From Verrucomicrobiales bacterium (GTDB lineage: Bacteria; Verrucomicrobiota; Verrucomicrobiia; Limisphaerales; UBA9464): a stretch of 32,439 bases of DNA. The notes under the pieces were generated by a model. It made no database searches. It was given only the letters and a program-made list of their open reading frames with translations, and was not told the origin of the DNA. A program made the translations under genes and the position numbers. The DNA lies in contig JAEUHD010000006.1 in the NCBI GenBank assembly GCA_016793645.1, positions 1 through 32,439 of the forward strand, in the 5' to 3' direction. Below, one piece after another: positions 1 through 6,619 of the stretch; within the stretch, counting starts at the first letter, position 1, and each line of letters opens with the position of its first letter.

Positions 1-998
1 AGCAGGGCGACGGGCGACGGCTGGAGCTTCACCAGTTGGTCATAGAGCGACAGGATCCGGGCCCAGTCCGTGGACGCACCTTCGCGCGCCGTCGAGTGGC
101 AGGCGGCGATCGCAGCCTCGAGGTGGTACTCGGAGAGTTGCGCACCCCCGGCGGCCATTCCGAGATACTCGACGCCGCGTTGAATCATCGCCCGATTCCA
201 AAGCGCGCGATCCTGCTCGTCGAGGCGGAGTGGATTTCCCGCGTCGTCCACGCGCGCAGGCAGTCGGGCGGCGTTGAGCAGCAGCAGCGCCGCGAGGGCC
301 AGGGTTTGGGGTTGGCGGGTGGCGGGGTGTCCCGTGAGTTGAAGAACGAGACGGACCGCCTCATGGCACAGGTCCGTACGGATCAGTTGATCACCGGAGG
401 AGGCCCGGTATCCCTCGTTGAAGAGCAGGTAAAGGGTTCGAAGAACCCCGTCGAGCCGTTGGGGAAGTTCCGGGGAATCCGGAACCACGAAGGGGAGATT
501 GAGGTCCCGGATGCGCTGGCGGGCACGGACGAGGCGCTTGGCGATGGCCGCCTCCGTGGTGAGGTAGGCGGCGGCGATTTCGGACGCGCTGAAGCCGCAG
601 AGGGTTCGCAGCGCGAGCGCGGTTTGGGCCTCGGTGGACAGTTGCGGATGGCAGCAGACGAAGAGGAGGCGCAGTGTTTCGTCGCTGAGATCCTCCGGGG
701 AGGACATCGCCCCGGAATCCAGGGCGCCGTGCCATTGCGACTGGGCCGCGATGATTCCCTCCTGTTTGCGGTCCCAGTTCCGTTCCCGGCGTAGCTGATC
801 GAAGGCGAGGTTCCTCGATGTCTGCGTGAGCCAGGCGGCGGGATTGTCCGGGATCCCCCGATAGGGCCATGTCTGAAGAGCCCGCACAAAGGCCTCCTGG
901 ACGACGTCCTCGGCCAGTTGAAGCCGGTGCAGGCCAAGATGCGCCACCAACTGGGAGACGAGGCGGGCGTGTTCGTGGCGGAAGAGATCCTCGGTCAT
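1..998 (-). CDS. ECF42-type RNA polymerase sigma factor, C-terminus cut by window edge
   Basis: Read on the minus strand from the ATG at 998-996, the frame stays open to the window edge (332 whole codons). Region 2 of a sigma-70 factor is clear around residues 30-75 (AEDVVQEAFVRALQTW, NPAAWLTQTSRNLAFDQLRR). Region 4 follows near residues 115-160 (LCGFSASEIAAAYLTTEAAI). After it comes a long helical extension with LYLLFNEGY and, at the edge, LYDQLVKLQPSPVALL. This extension (DUF6596, TPR-like) is the hallmark of ECF42 sigma factors of roughly 400 residues, so some 70-90 residues are probably missing. ECF42 factors are known for lying beside YCII-related DGPF proteins, and such a gene lies two genes upstream here. 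No anti-sigma factor is visible; in this family the extension itself is thought to control activity. Family assignment is strong, the target genes are unknown. Confidence 0.9.
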   Translation of the reverse strand, partial: MTEDLFRHEHARLVSQLVAHLGLHRLQLAEDVVQEAFVRALQTWPYRGIPDNPAAWLTQTSRNLAFDQLRRERNWDRKQEGIIAAQSQWHGALDSGAMSSPEDLSDETLRLLFVCCHPQLSTEAQTALALRTLCGFSASEIAAAYLTTEAAIAKRLVRARQRIRDLNLPFVVPDSPELPQRLDGVLRTLYLLFNEGYRASSGDQLIRTDLCHEAVRLVLQLTGHPATRQPQTLALAALLLLNAARLPARVDDAGNPLRLDEQDRALWNRAMIQRGVEYLGMAAGGAQLSEYHLEAAIAACHSTAREGASTDWARILSLYDQLVKLQPSPVAL

Positions 999-1004
999 GG
1001 GTGG

Positions 1005-1080
1005 GTTCGTAGTCCGGGATTCATCTCGTGCATTGGTGCGAGGGGACGCGGGGGAGCCACCTGAAGGTGGGACTACGAAC
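1005..1080. repeat. 76-bp element with 11-bp inverted ends, copy 1
   Basis: The element begins GTTCGTAGTCC and ends GGACTACGAAC, which are perfect reverse complements. Just inside the right end is CCACCTGAAGGTGG, able to form a 5-bp stem with a TGAA loop. Copy 2 at 1591-1666 differs at only three positions and has the same orientation. It lies between the sigma factor start and the stop of the SnoaL-like gene. The structure is that of a non-coding REP/MITE-like element; which transposase moves it cannot be seen here. Confidence 0.8.
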
Positions 1081-1102
1081 GGAGGGCGGGACTTCCCGGC
1101 GG

Positions 1103-1534
1103 TCATTCGACCTCGGGCTTGCTGACGACCATTCCCGTCATCGGATCGAAGGGGGAGGAGACGTGTTCATGAATGACGAGCCAGCGTCCCCCGGTGCGCT
1201 GAAAGGCCAGGGTGGCACGGAACCACATTCCGGCGGCGGGATGGTCCTCCGGCCATCCGGTGATGCGGAAGATCCAGTGGGCCACGGCGACGTCCACTCC
1301 CGCGATGAGGCGGATGTCGCGTCGTTCGTAGCCGAAGGATTCCGGGAAGCAGGGGAGACACTCCTCCCACATCGTCCGGATCGCGGGAACCCCGCGGAGT
1401 TGGAACGGGGGTTTGACGTCGAACAGGATGATCGACGGGGCGTAATCCGCGAAGAGCTGCTGGAGGTTCCGACCCTTCAGGGCCACAATCCAGCGGTCGA
1501 TTGCCTTGGCGATTTCAGTTTCGGCAGGGTTCAT
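1103..1534 (-). CDS. SnoaL-like / nuclear transport factor 2 family protein
   Basis: This is a 143-residue protein starting MNPAETEIAKAIDRWI. The pattern fits the cone-shaped NTF2-like fold: an N-terminal helix, then YAPSIILFDVKPPFQLRG, then strands VAVAHWIFRITG, WFRATLAFQRTGGRWLVIHEHVSSPF. The C-terminal GGRWLVIHEH stretch is typical of the SnoaL/SgcJ (DUF4440-like) branch. Members are small ligand-binding or catalytic domains, cytoplasmic, with diverse and often unknown reactions; no substrate can be named. It lies inside the ECF42 module on the same strand, between the YCII gene and the sigma factor. It is the only gene between the two copies of the 76-bp repeat. Length is normal and no damage is visible. 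Confidence 0.8.
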   Translation of the reverse strand: MNPAETEIAKAIDRWIVALKGRNLQQLFADYAPSIILFDVKPPFQLRGVPAIRTMWEECLPCFPESFGYERRDIRLIAGVDVAVAHWIFRITGWPEDHPAAGMWFRATLAFQRTGGRWLVIHEHVSSPFDPMTGMVVSKPEVE

Positions 1535-1590
1535 ATCTGGGGGAGGTTGCAGTTCACGTGGGTGGATGGGAATCCGGACTTGGAGCGCAA

Positions 1591-1666
1591 ATTCGTAGTC
1601 CGGGATTCATCCCGTGCATTTGTGCGAGGGGACGCGGGGGAGCCACCTGAAGGTGGGACTACGAAC
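1591..1666. repeat. 76-bp element with near-perfect inverted ends, copy 2
   Basis: Same length and orientation as copy 1 at 1005-1080, with three substitutions (first base A for G, and two in the left half). The right end GGACTACGAAC is intact. Read on the minus strand, that end gives GTTCGTAG, whose TAG (1661-1659) is the stop codon of the YCII-family gene. The element therefore overlaps the 3' end of that gene by 8 bp and fills most of the 124-bp gap to the SnoaL-like gene. Confidence 0.8.
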
Positions 1667-2057
1667 TTTGGAATGTTTTCACTTCGGCCATGGGGCGGCA
1701 GAGGTCTGCGATCGGACGGACCTCAATCTGGGCGCCGAACTCCAGGATCGGACACGCCTGGGCGAGTTGGACGGCCTCGTCCAAGGAGGGAACCGCCAGA
1801 AGGAAGTATCCGGCGATGGCCTCCTTGGATTCGGCGAAGACGCCGTCCGTCACCGAAGAACCGCGGGGTCCCGACACGAGTTTTCCCTCCTCGACGAGGG
1901 GTTGAGCGCCGCGATGGACGCCCTTTTGGGTGAGGCCGTCCACCCAGGCATAAAAGTCCGTCATCACGCGCTGCAACTGCGCGGGGGACATGCCGTGATT
2001 CCAGTGGGTGCCGCGGATCAGCAGCAGATATTCGTCCGTGGGATTCTGTGGATTCAT
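1659..2057 (-). CDS. YCII-related (DGPF-type) protein
   Basis: The 132-residue product starts MNPQNPTDEYLLLIRGTHW. YLLLIRG, LVSGPRG, DGVFAESKEAIAGYF and a closing EFGAQIEVRPI mark the YCII/DGPF family. In the usual family motif the third residue is proline (DGPFAE-KE); here it is valine. The ATG at 2057 was chosen because the family begins exactly with MxxYxLL; an open frame continues upstream to 2330 but lies inside the SRPBCC-VOC gene. These small ferredoxin-like-fold proteins are the standing partners of ECF42 sigma factors; their biochemical role is not settled. The last codons (FQSS then TAG) run into the 76-bp repeat, so the present C-terminus was set by its insertion. Confidence 0.87.
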   Translation of the reverse strand: MNPQNPTDEYLLLIRGTHWNHGMSPAQLQRVMTDFYAWVDGLTQKGVHRGAQPLVEEGKLVSGPRGSSVTDGVFAESKEAIAGYFLLAVPSLDEAVQLAQACPILEFGAQIEVRPIADLCRPMAEVKTFQSS

Positions 2058-2101
2058 GGGGTGATGCTCGGTGATTCCGGACGGGGAGGCGAAGATTTGA
2101 T

Positions 2102-3076
2102 TCAATGGCTTTGGCTTCCCTGCGTGGCGGGGATCGTGTTGATCATCCAGGTGACTCCGAAGCGGTCGGTGACGACGCCGAAGGCCGGGGACCAGAAGGT
2201 CGATCCGAGCGGCATGCAGACGGTCCCTCCGGCGGACAGGGCGCGGAAGGTGCGTTCGGCATCGGCGGCATCCGGGACCGCCAGGGCGAGCGAGATGCCG
2301 GCGAACGAAGGCTTGCCCGTGCCGTGACAATCGGACGCCATGATCTGGGTCCCGCCGATGCGCAGGGCGGCGTGCATGATGAGTTCAGGATTGCCCGGAG
2401 CGCAGCCCTCCGACGGCGGAGCATCCTTGAAGCGCATCAGGGCGTCCAATTCGGCTCCCAGGGCCTCGCGGTAGAACGCAACCGCCTCGCTGCACCGTCC
2501 GTCAAAATTGAGGTAGGGGCTGACGAGGCGTCCGGTGGGGCAGGAGACGGGGGGAGGCGTCGGGATCGGGAGGTCGCTCTCAACAAGTTCCGCCAGTTGG
2601 TCGGTGGCCTGGTTCCATCCTGCGTGGAATCCCATCTTCTCGTGGGCCTCGCGATCCGCGACGGTCTGATGCCGGATCAGCACGTTGTACCGCGTGCCCG
2701 TTCCCTCCGGTTCAAACGTCAGGATGCCGGTCATCGGGAAGCCGCACGTGCCGGGCTGGGGTTCCGGGGCGGGTTCCCAGGCGGCCACGTAGGCCGTGGT
2801 GAAGACCAGGCGGCGGCCCGGGACCACCTCCAAATAAACCCCGCGATGATCGTGTTCCGTTCCGTCGGGCATGCGCATCACCGTCCGCTGGGTCCCACCG
2901 GGTCGGAGGTCGACCTCGGCCTCGGTGGTCACGACCGGCTTGGGGGTGAACCATTGGCGGAGCAGCTCCGGCTGCGTCCAGGCCGCGAATACGCGCTCCG
3001 GCGTGGTCTTGAGATGACGGGTGAGGGTGAGGTCACGGGACGTTGTGTTCATGGAGGGCTTCGTTTCGGAATTCAT
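2102..3076 (-). CDS. SRPBCC (AHSA1-like) - VOC (PhnB-like) fusion protein
   Basis: The 324-residue product has two domains usually encoded separately. Residues about 9-175 are an AHSA1/SRPBCC domain (TLTRHLKTTPERVFAAWTQP, LLRQWFTP, MRMPDGTEHDHRGVY, FHAGWNQATDQLAELVE). Residues about 185-324 are a PhnB-like VOC domain (VSPYLNFDGRCSEAVAFYRE, MHAALRIGGTQIMASD, and a closing FGVTWMIN). A proline-rich linker (PIPTPPPVS) joins them. AHSA1-like domains bind hydrophobic ligands; PhnB-like VOC domains resemble glyoxalase/bleomycin-resistance folds but often lack activity. Both families commonly accompany ECF42 sigma factors, which fits this position as first gene of the module, 44 bp before the YCII gene. 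ATG 3076 has GGTGA just upstream; a second ATG at 3052 is an alternative. The frame is continuous through the linker, so this is a real fusion unless there is a sequencing error. Confidence 0.9.
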   Translation of the reverse strand: MNSETKPSMNTTSRDLTLTRHLKTTPERVFAAWTQPELLRQWFTPKPVVTTEAEVDLRPGGTQRTVMRMPDGTEHDHRGVYLEVVPGRRLVFTTAYVAAWEPAPEPQPGTCGFPMTGILTFEPEGTGTRYNVLIRHQTVADREAHEKMGFHAGWNQATDQLAELVESDLPIPTPPPVSCPTGRLVSPYLNFDGRCSEAVAFYREALGAELDALMRFKDAPPSEGCAPGNPELIMHAALRIGGTQIMASDCHGTGKPSFAGISLALAVPDAADAERTFRALSAGGTVCMPLGSTFWSPAFGVVTDRFGVTWMINTIPATQGSQSH

Positions 3077-3227
3077 CGTTGTTCACCGGGTTGACGAATG
3101 GGAAGTCCAAGGGAGGACAACATTCTCAAAGAATCTTCCGGCAGCGGGAGTGTCGGAGGAATCCGGCTTGGGAATCTTCCGGAATGGGGTGCGGCGCCCG
3201 GGAGTGGTTCATCGTTTTCAATTGTAA

Positions 3228-3244
3228 GATTACACTTGCGAAAC
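3228..3244 (+). promoter_or_regulatory. GATTACA-type motif upstream of first PD40 gene
   Basis: The 265-bp gap 3077-3341 between divergent genes holds no gene. Its one AT-rich patch (3211-3237) carries GATTACACTTGCGAAAC. A similar string, GATTACATTCGTAAC, lies upstream of the second PD40 gene at 6570-6584. In both, TACA(C/T)T could serve as a -10 hexamer, but no matching -35 at normal spacing was found. Treat it as a shared upstream motif only. Confidence 0.25.
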
Positions 3245-3341
3245 ATGACGGCCTTGGACTACATCATTTCCGTTGCCTCCCTGGATTCTCCGCTCCGGTC
3301 CCTTCCGGGGTGGTCCTCCGGCAACCGAATCCCCAAAACCT

Positions 3342-6300
3342 ATGAAAGCCCTTGTCCGAACTCTCCCGGTCGTCCTGGCGCTCCTGGCGGTCCCGCAGCG
3401 CCTCGGATCCGAACCGGTTCCTGTCACGGTCCGTCTGCCCGACGCGCCGTGGAATTCCGAAGTGGTGGGCAGCGCCGCCGGTCCGGTGTGGGCCGGCGGG
3501 CATCGCTATCTGTTTTTTGTCAGCGACGTGCCGAACCTGGTCGAAAACGATTTCAACGGGCCGGGCATGGATGTCTTCCGGCGGGACACGGTCACGGGAA
3601 GGACGGAGTTGGTGACCGTGTCCCGGATCCCGGGCGAGGGCGCGAATCGCGCGATCCCGGAATTCTCGGTGTCCGCGGACGGTCAGCGCGTCGCCTTTGT
3701 GACGCATGCATCGAACCTCGTGGACGGTGATACCAACGAGGCGGCGGACGTCTTTGTCCGGGACATGGAGGCGGGGACCACCACCCTGGTAAGTTGGAAT
3801 CTCGACCGCAGCGGTCCGGGCGCGGGTTCCTCCTTCAATCCGGTCCTCTCCGCGGACGGGCGGAAAGTGGTGTACGGGACGCCGGCATCCGATGTCCGGC
3901 CGGGTGCCACCCCGGGCATCGGTTTCGCGCTGTGCCTCCGCGACGTGGCTTCGGGCGATGTGACGGTGATTGGCGACTGGGCCTACCTCTATGTCGTCAG
4001 TGCTGCGGCCGACGTGGTGGCGTACCTAAGCGACGACCGTCCGGGGTCGGAGCCGGCCGGAACCGCGACCGACATCATGGTGTGGAGGGCATCCACGGGC
4101 CTGTCCGAGAGGATCCGGCTGCCGGCGGTTTTCGGCGGCGGCGTGAATGCCATTGAACGGGTGTCGATCCTGAATGTGACCCCGTCCGGAGAGTTCCTGG
4201 CGTTTTATGTGCCGGGTACGTTTGGCAGCAACAGCCAGAATACCCGGGGTATCTGGAGGGCGGACCTGAGGACGGGAACGGTGACTTCGATCTGGAACCC
4301 GGAAATGTTGGTGAACCCAATCGCGGAGGACTGGCTTTCGATTTCGGACGATGGCCGGCGACTGGCGTTCCTCATCAACAGGGACCGCGATTTCCTGGAT
4401 GGAGCCATCCGGTGTTGGACGGAGGGGAAGGGGCTTCAGAGCCTGGAGGAACTCGCCCCGCCCGGAGTCGGGACGACGGACGTCCGACGGGCGACTTCCC
4501 TGCAGATGAGTCCGGATGGCGGTCGAGTGCTGTTCTCCACGGCGGAGGCGGTTCCGGAGGCGGGACCCATGGAACCGGGCACGCCGCGGGCATTCCTCCG
4601 GGAATTGGAGTCCGGTGTGACCCGGGTGATCGCGGTGGAGGAGCGGGAACTCGACGCCGCGTTTGATGACTCCGGATCCTTCCTGGCGTACTCGCCCCAG
4701 GAGAACGACGGCGCGGGCGCCTCGTTGAAGGTGCTCGATCCGACGCTCCCGGCTCCCGTGGAGATCCTGAGTCCTGTCAATGTGACGGCTCCGGTGACTT
4801 CGGCTGCGACCTGGGCGCGGGTGGTTTCGTTGAGCGATGACGGGCGGCGCATTCTATATCGGAGCAATGCCCGGGATCTCTCCCCAACTCCGCCGTCGGC
4901 CGGGCTGGACACCTATGTTTACGACGCACTGACGGGGTCCAACCAACTCGTCAATGTCGCCGGGACGACGCCACCCGCCACGGCCTATCGGGCCCGTCGG
5001 AGTGTGATGTCTGCGGACGGCAGCACCGTGGCCCTGCTGAGTCCGGAGGCTGCGGTTGCCGGGACGACGGATTATCCGGTCAATGTCCTGGTCCAGGTCC
5101 TGGGGGAGGGAGCCCCAGTTTTGGGCAGCCCCAAGGTCGATGGAGTCCTTGGCGGAGTGGATTCGAGTGCAGGCCTGCAATTAAGCGGTGATGGGCGGCG
5201 AGTATTGTTTCGGTGGAACGAAGTGAAATCCCCGCCGCCCATTTTCTCCCGCGAAGAAGGACGGTATTTGCCTTCCGACTGGGATGCGCAGATCGGGGAA
5301 CTGACCCCGTTCTCCGAGACCGCGCTCAGTTCCGATGGCGCGAGGATCGGGGTCGCGGGCAGGGTGCCCACGGGCTGGTACGACTTTGAGGCGCGTCGTT
5401 CGCAACAGGCCATTCTGTTTGGGTCGAGTTTTGCGTATCCGATCCACACGCCATCGCAGGGGCGGAGGATGGTTGTGGGAGTTCTGCTCTTCCCGGGTGG
5501 GCCGGTGGATGTTTACCGGATCGACCCGGTCGTCGGCCAAAGGGAGCTGCGGATTTCCAGGACTGAGTATCGCCTGGGGAACCTGCTCGCCTCGGGCGAC
5601 GGAAGCACGGTGGTTGGATCCGGCCGCGCGGTTCAGGCAGCGGGAAGCGTCGCAGCGTCCCGCCAAATCTTTTCGGTGGCCATGGACTCGGGCGTGATCG
5701 AGTTGATCTCCGTGGGTGTCGATGGTCTCCCCGCCAACGGGGATTGCCGCTCCCCGCGGGTGTCCGGGGATGGACGCTTCGTGGTCTTCTCCAGTTTTGC
5801 CTCCAATCTGGTGGATGGGGACAGCAACGGGTTCGCCGACATCTTCGTCCGCGATCGATATGCGCGCGTCACCCACCGGCTGTCCCGCCGGGATGACGGC
5901 ACGCAGGAGAGCGGAAATTGTGCCGGACCCGCCATCAGCGGAGACGGGCGCACGGTGGCCTTCACCACCTTCGGAACGCGGCTGATTCCGGGAGATCCGT
6001 CCCGCGAGCCGACCGTGGTGAAGGTGTCGGTGCCGCAGTCGTCAGTTGTGGATACGGACGGCGATGGCCTTCCCGATGTCTGGGAGCAGGACCATTTCGG
6101 ATCCCGGGCGGAAGGCGCGATGGGAGATCCCGATGGAGACGGACTCACAAACCTCGACGAGTATCGCGCGCACACCTCCCCGGTGGATGAACTGTCCGGT
6201 CTGGAGATGGCGGGGTTGAGGGAGACGGCGGACGGCGTTGAGGTGGATTGGTACGGACATGCCGGCGTCCGGTATCAGTTGGAGAGTGCGGACTCCCTGG

Positions 6301-6422
6301 CGCCGGGGGCGCGGTGGACTCCGGTGGGCACTCCCATCACTGGATACGAGGGGCTCGTCCATCAGCGGTTGCAGGGCCTGGCGCCGGCGGAGTTCCTGCG
6401 GGTGGCATTGGCCCAGCCGTAA
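3342..6422 (+). CDS. Secreted PD40/TolB-like beta-propeller protein, first of tandem pair
   Basis: The 1026-residue product starts with a signal peptide (MKALVRTLPVVLALLAVPQ). Most of the chain is degenerate propeller repeats of the PD40/TolB type. The clearest read VSADGQRVAFVTHASNLVDG, then DVFVRD, and near the end VSGDGRFVVFSSFASNLVDG, then DIFVRD. Around residues 903-940 are two Asp-rich calcium-type motifs (DTDGDGLPDVWE and GDPDGDGLTNLDEY), like thrombospondin-3 or dockerin loops. The last ~60 residues form a Y-Q-L-E ... W ... F-L-R-V module shared with other proteins here. ATG 3342 is preferred over an upstream ATG at 3273 because the signal peptide starts there and the preceding CCCCAAAACCT matches the paralog. 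It is probably exported and surface-bound; the ligand or substrate is unknown. Confidence 0.88.
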   Translation: MKALVRTLPVVLALLAVPQRLGSEPVPVTVRLPDAPWNSEVVGSAAGPVWAGGHRYLFFVSDVPNLVENDFNGPGMDVFRRDTVTGRTELVTVSRIPGEGANRAIPEFSVSADGQRVAFVTHASNLVDGDTNEAADVFVRDMEAGTTTLVSWNLDRSGPGAGSSFNPVLSADGRKVVYGTPASDVRPGATPGIGFALCLRDVASGDVTVIGDWAYLYVVSAAADVVAYLSDDRPGSEPAGTATDIMVWRASTGLSERIRLPAVFGGGVNAIERVSILNVTPSGEFLAFYVPGTFGSNSQNTRGIWRADLRTGTVTSIWNPEMLVNPIAEDWLSISDDGRRLAFLINRDRDFLDGAIRCWTEGKGLQSLEELAPPGVGTTDVRRATSLQMSPDGGRVLFSTAEAVPEAGPMEPGTPRAFLRELESGVTRVIAVEERELDAAFDDSGSFLAYSPQENDGAGASLKVLDPTLPAPVEILSPVNVTAPVTSAATWARVVSLSDDGRRILYRSNARDLSPTPPSAGLDTYVYDALTGSNQLVNVAGTTPPATAYRARRSVMSADGSTVALLSPEAAVAGTTDYPVNVLVQVLGEGAPVLGSPKVDGVLGGVDSSAGLQLSGDGRRVLFRWNEVKSPPPIFSREEGRYLPSDWDAQIGELTPFSETALSSDGARIGVAGRVPTGWYDFEARRSQQAILFGSSFAYPIHTPSQGRRMVVGVLLFPGGPVDVYRIDPVVGQRELRISRTEYRLGNLLASGDGSTVVGSGRAVQAAGSVAASRQIFSVAMDSGVIELISVGVDGLPANGDCRSPRVSGDGRFVVFSSFASNLVDGDSNGFADIFVRDRYARVTHRLSRRDDGTQESGNCAGPAISGDGRTVAFTTFGTRLIPGDPSREPTVVKVSVPQSSVVDTDGDGLPDVWEQDHFGSRAEGAMGDPDGDGLTNLDEYRAHTSPVDELSGLEMAGLRETADGVEVDWYGHAGVRYQLESADSLAPGARWTPVGTPITGYEGLVHQRLQGLAPAEFLRVALAQP

Positions 6423-6426
6423 GCGG

Positions 6427-6459
6427 TCGCGCGCCGGATTCCAAGAATCCGGCGCGCGA
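6427..6459 (+). terminator. Perfect 14-bp stem hairpin after first PD40 gene
   Basis: Five bases after the stop codon, TCGCGCGCCGGATT (6427-6440) pairs without mismatch with 6446-6459 across the loop CCAAG. No T-run follows, so it is not a textbook intrinsic terminator. It may end or protect the upstream mRNA. Confidence 0.55.
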
Positions 6460-6569
6460 TGTCACCGAACCTTGCCCGAGGTCTCGGATGTCCTCCGATG
6501 GTGTCACAAAGAAAACCCAAGGAACTGTGTTGCTCACTTTACTGTTGACGACTGTCAATGATTCGATTG

Positions 6570-6584
6570 GATTACATTCGTAAC
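6570..6584 (+). promoter_or_regulatory. GATTACA-type motif upstream of second PD40 gene
   Basis: GATTACATTCGTAAC lies about 36-50 bp upstream of the ATG at 6620, inside the AT-rich patch 6533-6585. It parallels GATTACACTTGCGAAAC at 3228. TTGACG at 6545-6550 looks like a -35 hexamer, but it is 22 bp from TACATT, too far for a standard sigma-70 promoter. Confidence 0.25.
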
Positions 6585-6619
6585 CCGTCCAACTTCATCC
6601 CTCTCCCCTCCCCAAACCC

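Noticed and set aside
36-794. Plus-strand open frame of 252 codons
   Set aside because: Antisense to the ECF42 sigma factor, whose regions 2 and 4 are clear.
2058-2330. Longer N-terminus for the YCII gene
   Set aside because: The extension lies inside the SRPBCC-VOC gene, is Arg-rich and has no family similarity; the family start is at MNPQNP.
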